Below are positions 1 through 7,808 of a stretch of 64,000 bases of DNA, one piece after another. The notes under the pieces were generated by a model that worked only from the letters and a program-made list of their open reading frames with translations, did no database searches and had not been told where the DNA came from. The position numbers and the translations under genes are program-made. The first letter of the stretch is position 1, and each line of letters begins with the position of its first letter. Where the stretch lies: positions 3,224,001 to 3,288,000 of the forward strand of contig NZ_JAJEJV010000004.1 in NCBI RefSeq assembly GCF_021390675.1, in the 5' to 3' direction. The stretch is from Dyella sp. 2HG41-7. Its GTDB lineage: Bacteria; Pseudomonadota; Gammaproteobacteria; Xanthomonadales; Rhodanobacteraceae.

Positions 1-1
1 G

Positions 2-235
2 CCGATGAAAACCCTGGTGATCGACGCCGGCCGCAAAGACAAGCTTCGACCGGGCGATATCTTGGGCGCGCTTACGGGCGATGCCGGACTCTCGGCGGAT
101 GCGGTCGGCAAGATCGACGTTTTCGCGACGCGCGCCTACGTTGCGGTCAACCGATCTCTTGCGAACAAAGCGCTGGAGCGTCTGCGCGCTGGAAAGATCA
201 AGGGACGCAATCTTCGCGTCCGCACGCTGGGTTGA
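2..235 (+). CDS. dbpA: ATP-dependent RNA helicase DbpA, C-terminal fragment
   Basis: Only the last 77 residues are in the window; the gene continues upstream of base 1. They match the DbpA RNA-binding domain, an RRM-like fold that follows the DEAD-box helicase core and directs the enzyme to hairpin 92 of 23S rRNA during 50S subunit assembly. Visible hallmarks are the segment KDKLRPGDILGALTG and the closing KIKGRNLRVR. The reading frame is open from base 2 without a start, which fits a gene cut by the window edge. The helicase motifs cannot be checked here. Confidence 0.88.
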   Translation, partial: PMKTLVIDAGRKDKLRPGDILGALTGDAGLSADAVGKIDVFATRAYVAVNRSLANKALERLRAGKIKGRNLRVRTLG

Positions 236-274
236 TTTCAAGCTTTCGAACGAGTCGCTCGCGACATCGTTCGC

Positions 275-769
275 TTATGCATTCGGCGACGCATTGCGGT
301 TGATGTGTTGCGCCAACCATCGATCGAGTTGATTGGCAAAGGATTGCCGATCTCGCATATGAAACGCCGACGGGCCGCCCGTCTGTACGCCGGCGCCACG
401 TAACTCTTCCATGAAATTGCGCATCGACAAGCGTTCGGCCATGTTCTCGGGCGTATAGCGTTCGCCACGCGGATTGATCGCGACGCCACCCTTCTCGATC
501 ACGCGCGCGGCGAGCGGAATATCCTGCGTGACCACAAGATCGCCGGCATGCATGCGCTCGACAATTTCGTTATCCGCGACGTCAAACCCGCCCTGCACCG
601 TCACCGAACGAATAAAACGGGACGACGGTCGCGGCAATGCGTGATTGGCCACCAAAGTCACCATGATTTTTGCGCGCTCGGCAGCTCGGAACAGAATCTC
701 TTTGATCACGGCCGGACAGGCGTCGGCATCGACCCATATTTGCGGTGAGGGGATCTCGGGCGTTTGCAT
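275..769 (-). CDS. YaiI/YqxD family protein (UPF0178, DUF188)
   Basis: A 164-residue cytosolic protein of full family length. The N-terminal half carries the family hallmark [19 protein letters not shown], followed by [10 protein letters not shown] and [19 protein letters not shown], which together resemble a PIN-like or NYN-like nuclease fold with conserved acidic residues. The biological role of the family is not established. The ATG start at 769 has no competing upstream start. It is convergent with dbpA, with a 39-base gap. Confidence 0.9.
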   Translation of the reverse strand: MQTPEIPSPQIWVDADACPAVIKEILFRAAERAKIMVTLVANHALPRPSSRFIRSVTVQGGFDVADNEIVERMHAGDLVVTQDIPLAARVIEKGGVAINPRGERYTPENMAERLSMRNFMEELRGAGVQTGGPSAFHMRDRQSFANQLDRWLAQHINRNASPNA

Positions 770-949
770 AGTTTGCTGAATGAAAGAGTCTAGGCGGGCA
801 CCCGACGGTACGTATCGCGGGACACTAGAAGAAACGAATTGCTTAGAAATTCATAGTAGTACAACGCATCGCGAAGACGGACTTCATGTACTGCGAGCGC
901 CAACCTGATACCGAAAAGGATAAACCTGCATAACGCGCGGCTTAGGAGT
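770..949. other. Intergenic region, no gene recognised
   Basis: This stretch between the start of the YaiI-type gene (minus strand) and a doubtful small ORF is more AT-rich than its surroundings around 830-870. It must hold the promoter of the minus-strand gene, but I do not see a convincing -35/-10 pair. With the doubtful ORF discounted, the gene-free stretch runs on to 1241. Confidence 0.4.
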
Positions 950-1177
950 ATGGTTGAAGGTCAATCCATCTACCGCCCGGGCACCCGAATGAACGAGACA
1001 CCCAAACCTTTGTCAGCCGTGACAATTCATTCGATCTATTCAAGCAAGAAAATTGCGCCTGTCGTCGAACAGGCCAAGGACTTTAAGTCCACGAACAGTT
1101 TTGCGCGCGACGCTTCGCATTCGGGCCAGGCGCCCGAGAAACCCAAAGTCGAAAAGAAGCGCCCCAGCCGCTCGTAA
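950..1177 (+). CDS. Hypothetical small protein (doubtful)
   Basis: A possible 75-residue protein that I do not recognise. It is hydrophilic, rich in Lys, Ser and Pro, and ends in a basic tail (EKKRPSRS). An AGGAG sits only one base before the ATG at 950, which is too close for a normal ribosome binding site; an in-frame ATG at 989 has none. No membrane segment or motif is visible. It may be a spurious ORF in a 470-base intergenic region. Confidence 0.3.
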   Translation: MVEGQSIYRPGTRMNETPKPLSAVTIHSIYSSKKIAPVVEQAKDFKSTNSFARDASHSGQAPEKPKVEKKRPSRS

Positions 1178-1241
1178 CGAAGCGAACATCGCCTTGCGAG
1201 TGAGCGACATCCGTCGCCGCTGCGCTGTCGCTCTCAGCGTA

Positions 1242-1559
1242 CTAGCTGTTCCCGCCCGACCATCGCGCATGTCGATACGTTCTTACGTGCCTCGCATGCG
1301 CGCGCTTTTCCCGCAGAACAAACGCCACTCCCATCAGTAGTGCGCCAACGCATGCCGCGACCATCGCGTGCGATGAAAGCCCTCGCGCACTGGCCCAGAC
1401 AAATCCTGCGACCACCGCGCCGACGGCTCCGCCACGGGTAAAGGCCGATTCGATTTCCCTGAAGGTCGCACCGTAGATGACGGAACCCTTACAACCCGCA
1501 CATACCTGCGCGCCCCGGTGCAGCGGGGTTCTGCAAAGTCCACAAATGCGCTGCTTCAT
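1242..1559 (-). CDS. Zinc-ribbon membrane protein, hypothetical
   Basis: A 105-residue protein with an N-terminal CxxC-x10-CxxC zinc ribbon (CGLCRTPLHRGAQVCAGC, about residues 5-22), then two hydrophobic stretches (about residues 40-80) likely to be membrane helices, and a basic C-terminus. The ATG at 1559 is chosen over longer upstream readings because GGAG precedes it with a spacing of 6 and the zinc ribbon starts directly after it. The design, a cytosolic zinc finger anchored by two helices, is common in small proteobacterial proteins of unknown role. Confidence 0.65.
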   Translation of the reverse strand: MKQRICGLCRTPLHRGAQVCAGCKGSVIYGATFREIESAFTRGGAVGAVVAGFVWASARGLSSHAMVAACVGALLMGVAFVLREKRAHARHVRTYRHARWSGGNS

Positions 1560-1691
1560 ACGGCTCTCCGACCTTTTTGCACAGGTTAGGTGTACAAGGG
1601 CTATCGGCATCCGGCCTGACGTCTTGAGGCGCCCAGGTCGGCGGGGTGAGAACAATCGGTGGAAGCCTTCGAATATCGGAAGGAGATCGGA

Positions 1692-2219
1692 ATGAGTCTT
1701 CAACGGCGCCAAGTGCTGCAACTGTTGACCAGCGCTTTCGGGGTTGGATTGACGCTGTCCCGAAATGAATCCATGGCGGCGCAGAGCCCTGCAGCGCCGG
1801 CAAGTTCTGCCCTGCCCAAAAAGGCGGCGGCCAAACATTCATCAGGAGAAACGGAAATGGAAAAAGTCGCCGGAATCGGAGGATTGTTCTTCCGGGCTCG
1901 TGACCCCGACGCGTTGGGGAAGTGGTACGCGCAACACTTGGGCATCAACCTCACGCCGACCAGCGAAGGCGGAACCGTTTGGCAGCAGGAAGCCGGGCCG
2001 ACTGCGTTCACGCCTTTCTCCGAGAAAAGCACTTATTTCGGCGACCCCAACAAGATGTGGATGGTGAATTTTCGCGTGCACGACATGGACAAGATGGTGG
2101 CGCAGTTGCGAGCCGCGGGCATCGAAGTCAAAGATCCGGAAACGTATCCCAAGATCGGGCGCTTTACGCGTCTGCATGATCCTGAGGGAAATCCGATCGA
2201 GCTGTGGCAGCCCGAATAA
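1692..2219 (+). CDS. VOC (glyoxalase/bleomycin-resistance fold) family protein with N-terminal export-type leader
   Basis: A 175-residue protein in two parts. Residues 1 to about 30 are a leader with RRQVLQLLTSAFGVGLTLS, a twin-arginine-like or Sec signal. From about residue 56 a single VOC domain follows (IGGLFFRARDPDALGKWYAQHLG, ending HDPEGNPIELWQP), a fold used for metal-dependent lyase, dioxygenase or binding functions. AGGAG precedes the ATG at 1692 with normal spacing. A second in-frame ATG at 1857, preceded by AGGAG nine bases upstream, would yield just the VOC domain without the leader. The substrate is unknown. Confidence 0.8.
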   Translation: MSLQRRQVLQLLTSAFGVGLTLSRNESMAAQSPAAPASSALPKKAAAKHSSGETEMEKVAGIGGLFFRARDPDALGKWYAQHLGINLTPTSEGGTVWQQEAGPTAFTPFSEKSTYFGDPNKMWMVNFRVHDMDKMVAQLRAAGIEVKDPETYPKIGRFTRLHDPEGNPIELWQPE

Positions 2220-2237
2220 ATCGACGCGATAAAGCGA

Positions 2238-2259
2238 GGGCCTCGTAAGACCGAGGCCC
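2238..2259. terminator. Hairpin after VOC gene, weak terminator candidate
   Basis: GGGCCTCG and CGAGGCCC form a perfect 8-bp stem around a six-base loop 18 bases after the stop codon at 2219. No T-run follows, so it may stabilise the mRNA end or act only as a weak terminator. Confidence 0.4.
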
Positions 2260-2330
2260 ATCGCATCTTGATGCCGGCGCGATAACCCTGCACCCTTCCC
2301 CGTCAGGTCGCGAAAAACGAAGAGGAGCGG

Positions 2331-3176
2331 ATGAAGCGCGGGACTTTTGATCTGCTGGCGGTGATTGGCATCTTCGCGGCATATGCGATAACGCTACGGC
2401 TCGCGCTGCACAGCGATCTGCGCGGAAGTCTGCTGGGAGGTTTGGCGAATACGGTGCCGGTGGTGATCTTCGGGGCGCTGGTGCGCCGAATCATTTTTCG
2501 CAGACTCATCGGCAAACCAGCCGCCAATCAACTGGCTGCCCACGTGGTGATGTGCGCGGCATTCGCCGTGCTGTCGTACGGTTTGCTGATCGTGCTGCTG
2601 GGCTTTTTGTTCGGTGGCGGGACGCCTGGCGGTTTTTTGGTGCAACCCTTTTCAACGAGCGGTACGGCGTGGCAGTCGCTCGAGAACGTCACCACGTATG
2701 CGTTGATCGCCACCGTGTCCCATCTGCAGGCGCTGCACGCGGCAACCATTGCACCACGCGCCGAATCCAATGGAGGCGCCGATTTACGGCTCGCCTCGAA
2801 GTCCGCCGACGCTGCGCTTGCGCCCGCCGCAGCAACGGAAACCGATCCCGCGCTCTCGCGCTATTTCGTGCGCATCGGCGACGAATTGCGGCCGCTCGAC
2901 ATGGATACCGTCGTCAGTATCGGTGGCGCGGACGACTATGCGGAAGTCCGCACGCTGACCGGCAAGCACCTTGTTCGGGTGACGCTGGCGGAATTCAGCA
3001 AGTCGCTCGACCCCGCCGAATACGTACGCGCGCATCGCTCCTGGATCGTCAATGTGCGCCGCATCGCGCGGGCGGAGCCGGCCGGCGGCGGGCGCTTGTT
3101 GCTGCATATGGAAACCGGGCAGACCATTTCCACCAGTCGCGCGGGCGCCAAGCTATTGCGCGATCGCGTTATCTGA
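2331..3176 (+). CDS. Membrane-anchored LytTR-type DNA-binding regulator
   Basis: A 281-residue protein. The N-terminal ~140 residues hold about four hydrophobic helices (for example LLAVIGIFAAYAITLRLAL and VLSYGLLIVLLGFLFGGG). A polar, Ala-rich linker follows, and a LytTR domain occupies the C-terminal ~100 residues, with the typical VRIGDELRPLDMDTVVSIGGADDY start and AEYVRAHRSWIVNVRRIA core. There is no receiver domain, so any signal is sensed by the membrane part rather than by phosphorylation. The next gene downstream is a CocE-type hydrolase, and two direct repeats with LytTR-like spacing lie between them. Confidence 0.88.
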   Translation: MKRGTFDLLAVIGIFAAYAITLRLALHSDLRGSLLGGLANTVPVVIFGALVRRIIFRRLIGKPAANQLAAHVVMCAAFAVLSYGLLIVLLGFLFGGGTPGGFLVQPFSTSGTAWQSLENVTTYALIATVSHLQALHAATIAPRAESNGGADLRLASKSADAALAPAAATETDPALSRYFVRIGDELRPLDMDTVVSIGGADDYAEVRTLTGKHLVRVTLAEFSKSLDPAEYVRAHRSWIVNVRRIARAEPAGGGRLLLHMETGQTISTSRAGAKLLRDRVI

Positions 3177-3187
3177 CCGCCCGCGGC

Positions 3188-3221
3188 GTTCGTTCGCCGA
3201 TCAAAACGGTTCATTCGCCGA
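3188..3221 (+). promoter_or_regulatory. Pair of 13-bp direct repeats, possible LytTR binding site
   Basis: GTTCGTTCGCCGA at 3188-3200 and GTTCATTCGCCGA at 3209-3221 match at 12 of 13 positions and are exactly 21 bp apart, two helical turns. LytTR proteins of the AlgR/AgrA class bind paired repeats with about this period, and the repeats contain a CGTTCGTT core like that of AlgR sites. The site is downstream of the LytTR gene and about 100 bp before the hydrolase start. Confidence 0.5.
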
Positions 3222-3321
3222 ATTTCTGACCCTTTTCCCTCAGTGCTCGAGATCATCGCAGCGTTCGGGCCTCGACCCTACACGCGCTATCCATCCGAGC
3301 GAATCAGAGGGAAATGATCGT

Positions 3322-5547
3322 ATGCATGCTTTCGTTTTATCCGCCTTGCTGGCCGTGAGCCCCGCCGCCGCAGGTCATTCCGCCGTCGCCAACAAAGGGG
3401 ACACGTACGCCACGATCGCCGCCAGGCTGATCGCCGCACGCGCCCCCGCGCAGACGGCAAGCGCGTTGAACGAACGGTTCCATCTCCAGCTCGCCGCCGG
3501 TCAAAACGCGGATGCGCTGGTCACGCTCGATCGCCTGGAAACCGTCTATCGCTCGAGCGAGCCTCGACTCGTTTCCAACCTGACGCCGTGGCGCATCTAC
3601 ATCCATTCCAAAATCTACGAGAACGCCGGCGCCGCGCCTGCCGCCGCGTTGGACCGTGCGTTTTCCGAAGGTTACGCCTCGCTTTCGGATGTTCAGGCGG
3701 CGCGCATCCTGCCTTGGTACAGCGCAGACCTCGATCGCCTGCGCGCCGACCAATCGAAACAGGAAAAAGCGTGCGCAGGTACGTCGCTGGCGCGCTGCGC
3801 GTCTGCGGCGCAACTCATTGCCGCACACGAGGCATACGTCGCGCTGTCTTACCTCATACCGGCATCGACACCGCTCTTGAATGCCGATACCGCGCGGCGG
3901 TACGTGGTCGACGACCGCGTGTTGATTCCGACGCCAGACGGTGCGCAGATCGCCGCAATCATTGTGCGTCCGCGCGCCGGTGCAACGAAAAAACTCACCG
4001 CGCTGCTGAATTTCACCATTTACGCCAAGGACGAATGGAGCATCAGCGACGCCATCACAATGGCGGCCCACGGTTATGCGGGCGTGGTCGCTTACACGCG
4101 CGGCAAAGGCCGAAGTCCCGGTCCGGTGGTTCCGTATGTGCACGACGGCGCCGATGCCGCCACTGTGATCGACTGGCTGTCTCGCCAGCCCTGGAGCGAC
4201 GGTCGAGTCGGCATGTTCAGCGGCAGCTACAACGGCTTTACGCAATGGGCCGCGGCAAAACATCACCCACCCGCACTGAAAGCGATCGCCACCAACGCCA
4301 CCAATGCGCCGGGCATCGATACGCCGATGCAGGGCAATGTGTTTCAGAGTTTTATCTACTACTGGCCGTTCTACACCACCGACACCAAAGACTTGGACGA
4401 TGCGGTGTTCGACGATCGATCGCATTGGAATGCGCTGGAACGAAAATGGTACGCAAGTGGCAAACCGTATCGCGATCTCGACAAGATCGACGGCAAGCCC
4501 AATCCAATCTTCGACACCTGGCTGCAACACCCTTCTTACGATGCATTCTGGCAGCGCTTGATACCGTTCGGCCGCGAATTTGCGAGTATCGATATTCCCG
4601 TATTTGTCGAGACCGGCTATTACGACGGCGGCATGGTCGGCGCCCTTTACTACTTCGAACAGCATCTGAAATACCGACCATTGGCCGACGACCGCATGGT
4701 GATCGGTCCTTACCATCACGTCGCCATGCAGACGGGCGTGCTGTCGAAGGTGGATGGCTACGCGATCGATAAGGCGGCCTTGATCGATCTTCAGGATCTG
4801 CGACTGCAATGGTTCGACCATGTGTTCCGCGGCAGGCCGTTGCCGGACGTGCTCAGTGATCGCGTCAACTTCGAAGTGATGGGCGCCAATACATGGCGGC
4901 ACGCATCGACGCTTGCCGACATGGCAGAGAACCGCACGCGCTTTTATCTCACGGGGCGTACTGAAGCGCATCGGCTACAACTTGCCGACACGTCGGACAA
5001 CCCTCCTGCGCCCGAGTTGAACGTCAACTTCGCCGACCGCAACGATGTGGATTTCCAACCGTCTCCTGGCATGTCCGATACACGTAATGCGCTCGTCTTC
5101 GAAACCAAGCCGCTAAAAACTTCCGTGGAAATCGATGGTTTGTTTAAAGGGCAATTCCGCATCGTTGCCAACAAGCGCGATTTCGATCTGTTCGTCAACT
5201 TTTATGCCTTGGCCCCCGACGGCACGTATCTCGATCTCGCCTCGTATCTCGGTCGTGTGAGCTATATGCAGGATCGCACCCGACGCCAACTCCTGACACC
5301 GGGAAAGGCATATACCTTGAACTTCCAGAGCCAGACAGTAACGTCCCGGTTGCTGACTCCGGGAAGTCGCATCGTGGCCGTCGTCGGTGTTCCGAAAGTA
5401 CCGCAGATTCAGATCAACTACGGCACCGGGCGCGATGTCAGTTCGGAGTCGATTGCCGATGCGCGAGAACCGTTGCGGGTTCGCTGGTCCGCTGACAGCT
5501 ATCTAGAACTTGGCACTCGTGGTAGTTCCGAGTTCGTCCAACACTAA
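3322..5547 (+). CDS. CocE/NonD family (S15-type) alpha/beta hydrolase, exported
   Basis: A 741-residue protein with an N-terminal signal peptide (MHAFVLSALLAVSPAAAGHS) and an extra ~200-residue N-terminal region before the hydrolase domain. The nucleophile elbow GSYNG places the catalytic Ser near residue 302, after SRQPWSDGRVGMFS. A C-terminal X-Pro-dipeptidyl-peptidase-like beta domain follows (SFYLTGRTEAHR to VVGVPKVPQIQINYGTG). Such enzymes cleave acyl esters or amide bonds, including peptides and beta-lactam side chains; the substrate here is unknown. The ATG at 3322 is chosen because the signal peptide begins there; an open frame continues upstream without coding character. It is convergent with the SGNH gene, 14 bases away. 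Confidence 0.87.
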   Translation: MHAFVLSALLAVSPAAAGHSAVANKGDTYATIAARLIAARAPAQTASALNERFHLQLAAGQNADALVTLDRLETVYRSSEPRLVSNLTPWRIYIHSKIYENAGAAPAAALDRAFSEGYASLSDVQAARILPWYSADLDRLRADQSKQEKACAGTSLARCASAAQLIAAHEAYVALSYLIPASTPLLNADTARRYVVDDRVLIPTPDGAQIAAIIVRPRAGATKKLTALLNFTIYAKDEWSISDAITMAAHGYAGVVAYTRGKGRSPGPVVPYVHDGADAATVIDWLSRQPWSDGRVGMFSGSYNGFTQWAAAKHHPPALKAIATNATNAPGIDTPMQGNVFQSFIYYWPFYTTDTKDLDDAVFDDRSHWNALERKWYASGKPYRDLDKIDGKPNPIFDTWLQHPSYDAFWQRLIPFGREFASIDIPVFVETGYYDGGMVGALYYFEQHLKYRPLADDRMVIGPYHHVAMQTGVLSKVDGYAIDKAALIDLQDLRLQWFDHVFRGRPLPDVLSDRVNFEVMGANTWRHASTLADMAENRTRFYLTGRTEAHRLQLADTSDNPPAPELNVNFADRNDVDFQPSPGMSDTRNALVFETKPLKTSVEIDGLFKGQFRIVANKRDFDLFVNFYALAPDGTYLDLASYLGRVSYMQDRTRRQLLTPGKAYTLNFQSQTVTSRLLTPGSRIVAVVGVPKVPQIQINYGTGRDVSSESIADAREPLRVRWSADSYLELGTRGSSEFVQH

Positions 5548-5561
5548 CCTGGGCGCATCCG

Positions 5562-6818
5562 TCAACGCGTAAACAGCGAAAGCGGAATCGTTTCGCCCAT
5601 GGCTTTGTATCCCGCGGGCGAAGGATGCAGATGATCGCCGCAATCGTACGCAGGCAAGAGACGATCCGGTTGATGCGGATCGCGCACGGTGGCATCGAAA
5701 TCGATCACCGCATCGAAATGTCCAGGCTTGCGAATCCATGCGTTGATCGCCTGCCTGTCGGCTTCCGTCTGCGCACCGGGATGATAGAAGTCGGAACCGA
5801 CAAACGGCGTGATCGTTCCACCAATAACGCGCAGTCCACGCGCGTGAGCGCGGTCGATGATCTGCTGATAGGCGGCGATGATTTGATGCTCCAGATCCGC
5901 ATGTTTTGCCGCCGGCACGTCGCCATTGATGGTCAGGCCGCCAAGATCGTTCACGCCTTCTAGCACGATAAGCCAGTGCACGCCGGACGGCGCGAGCACG
6001 TCGCGATCGAAGCGCGCCAGCGCATTGGGACCAAGGCCGTCGCTCAAAAGATGGTTGCCGCCAATGCCTTTGTTGACGACGCCGATCATGCGGGTCGCGG
6101 ACGTTGCCTGTAGACGCTTCGCCAACACATCCGGCCAGCGGTCATTGCCGTTCGGCGTGGAAGCATGTCCGTCGGTGATCGAGTCCCCCAGCGTAACGAT
6201 CGATCCTGCGTCATTCGCTCCTTCGACATCGACCTCCGCAACCTGGTACCAGTGCTCCACTTTCTCGGGCGTCGCGAAGCTTGCCGCGGCAACTTGATTG
6301 CCATGCACGACATAGGAAGTCGCTCGCGACCCCGGATGCCCTGTCTCGACCTCCGGCGCTTTATCCAGATGAAACGTGACCGCGAGATTCGACAGCGCGC
6401 CAACCGGGTAGTCGATGGGATCGGACAGATAGTCTGCGCCCGCCGGGATGACTACATCGGCCGCGCCTGCAAAACTCAACGCCCGATCGCTTGCCGGATC
6501 GATGGCGGGCGAATCCGCCGCAACGGGACGCGCGATATGCGCGGCGGTGACATGCAATCTCGCGTTGCCGAACGCATTCGAAATCCGCACGCGCAGCTTC
6601 TGCCCCGCCACGGAAACGTGAAAAATCTGCCGCACGGTGGCGTCATCGAGATCCTTCGATGGCAGCGCGTTCTGAGGCTCGGGAATCTGCTGCGCGGCGC
6701 CCCATGTGCCGATCCAGACCTGGGAGTGATCGGCGGCTTGAACATGCAAGCAGGTTGCCGTTAAAGCCAGTCCTACCGACAACGCTAGATGCGCAAGATT
6801 CTTATTGATGAATTTCAT
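5562..6818 (-). CDS. SGNH/GDSL-type esterase, exported
   Basis: A 418-residue protein with a clear signal peptide ending near LHVQAAD. An N-terminal beta domain of about 170 residues, typical of the subgroup with an inserted jelly-roll, precedes the hydrolase domain. Catalytic blocks are GDSITDG (Ser near 213), GVNDLGG (block III Asn) and DHLHPSPAGY (Asp/His pair). It is probably a periplasmic or secreted esterase or carbohydrate deacetylase. The gene stands alone, with about 175 bases separating its start from the preceding minus-strand gene. Confidence 0.9.
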   Translation of the reverse strand: MKFINKNLAHLALSVGLALTATCLHVQAADHSQVWIGTWGAAQQIPEPQNALPSKDLDDATVRQIFHVSVAGQKLRVRISNAFGNARLHVTAAHIARPVAADSPAIDPASDRALSFAGAADVVIPAGADYLSDPIDYPVGALSNLAVTFHLDKAPEVETGHPGSRATSYVVHGNQVAAASFATPEKVEHWYQVAEVDVEGANDAGSIVTLGDSITDGHASTPNGNDRWPDVLAKRLQATSATRMIGVVNKGIGGNHLLSDGLGPNALARFDRDVLAPSGVHWLIVLEGVNDLGGLTINGDVPAAKHADLEHQIIAAYQQIIDRAHARGLRVIGGTITPFVGSDFYHPGAQTEADRQAINAWIRKPGHFDAVIDFDATVRDPHQPDRLLPAYDCGDHLHPSPAGYKAMGETIPLSLFTR

Positions 6819-6994
6819 AAGCCTGGACTTCAGCCTCGATCAGCAGCAAAGCGACTCGCGAACCCTACAAGAATAGCCGCTCACTCCGCCGCCACAACAC
6901 CTGCAATGCGGCAATCGGCCACATATGTCTTTCTGCGAATGATCAGCGCGCAAGCAGTACACGCCGGCTTGCGGGCGCGATGGCTCGGAGGCGC

Positions 6995-7429
6995 TTACTC
7001 CGGCGGATCTTTGTCGTAGCGCACGATACTCTTCGGCAATTGCACCCAGGCATGTCGGCGGCATTCGTAAACGGAATCCTGCGGAGCGGGAAAGTGCGGA
7101 TCGGCAAATGCGCCTACCGCCACCATGACGAATGCGTCGTTTCCTTCCATGGTGTGGAATACCGTGCTACCGCAAACAGGGCAGAATCGGAAACGAAATG
7201 CCGTGCCTTGATCGCCGGTTCGAACGAATTCCGTAGCCTTGCCGCGCACGGTAAACGGCGCGGCGTATCCCGCCAAAGCCGCGAAAACGCTGCCTGTTCG
7301 CTGCTGACACGCCAGGCAGTGGCAAACGCCTGCTCCCAGTGTTTCGCCCTGCACGTCGATTTGGAGTTGTCCGCAAACGCAAGAAGCGGTTCGTTGCACC
7401 ATGAAGCCCTCAGCCAAATCAATCGCCAT
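6995..7429 (-). CDS. GFA family protein (glutathione-dependent formaldehyde-activating-like)
   Basis: A 144-residue zinc-binding protein with the family cysteines: CVCGQLQ, CHCLACQQRTGSVF and FCPVCGSTVF. The family includes GSH-dependent formaldehyde-activating enzyme, but most members have no assigned reaction, so the name is a fold assignment. The ATG at 7429 overlaps the end of the STAS gene by 11 bases, which suggests translational coupling. An internal ATG at 7402 with GAGGG before it is an equally possible start, and the domain begins just after it. Confidence 0.85.
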   Translation of the reverse strand: MAIDLAEGFMVQRTASCVCGQLQIDVQGETLGAGVCHCLACQQRTGSVFAALAGYAAPFTVRGKATEFVRTGDQGTAFRFRFCPVCGSTVFHTMEGNDAFVMVAVGAFADPHFPAPQDSVYECRRHAWVQLPKSIVRYDKDPPE

Positions 7430-7808
7430 CGTCTTCGCTCAACACCTTCTGTTGAATTCGCGCAAGGTAATCGTCCAGTTCCTGCTCGTTCGCGAAGATC
7501 TCTTTCAGCGGCGTAGCTTTGACGATATCGAACACTTTGCGCACTTGCACCTGCGGATTGAGAATCAGCGTCTGCCCGTTTCGAGCGCGCATGACCTTTC
7601 TGATTTTCGCGATGCTCCGCAACCCGGCGCTGCTGATGTAGTTGAGCGCGGACAAGTCCAATACCACGGTGCCTCGCTCCGCCATTTGCGCCAAGACGCT
7701 TTCGGCCTTCTTGTCGAAATCGCCGAAGGTGAGCGCATCCAGACGGCCTTGCAAATGAAGCGTGGATTTCTCCGGCCGCAACGACTCGATGCGAAGTTCA
7801 AAGGTCAT
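7419..7808 (-). CDS. STAS-domain anti-sigma factor antagonist (RsbV/SpoIIAA-like)
   Basis: A 129-residue single STAS domain. The phosphorylatable site lies in LDLSALNYISSAGLR, with Ser60 matching the SpoIIAA/RsbV serine. Such proteins bind an anti-sigma kinase when dephosphorylated and release its target. The ATG at 7808 has GGAGGG upstream at good spacing and overlaps the end of the preceding phosphatase/kinase gene by 11 bases, so the two are almost surely co-translated partners. Confidence 0.9.
   Translation of the reverse strand: MTFELRIESLRPEKSTLHLQGRLDALTFGDFDKKAESVLAQMAERGTVVLDLSALNYISSAGLRSIAKIRKVMRARNGQTLILNPQVQVRKVFDIVKATPLKEIFANEQELDDYLARIQQKVLSEDDGD

Noticed and set aside
3337-4971. 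544-codon open frame antisense to the CocE-type gene
   Set aside because: Its protein has no domain features and overlaps a gene with a catalytic serine elbow and signal peptide.
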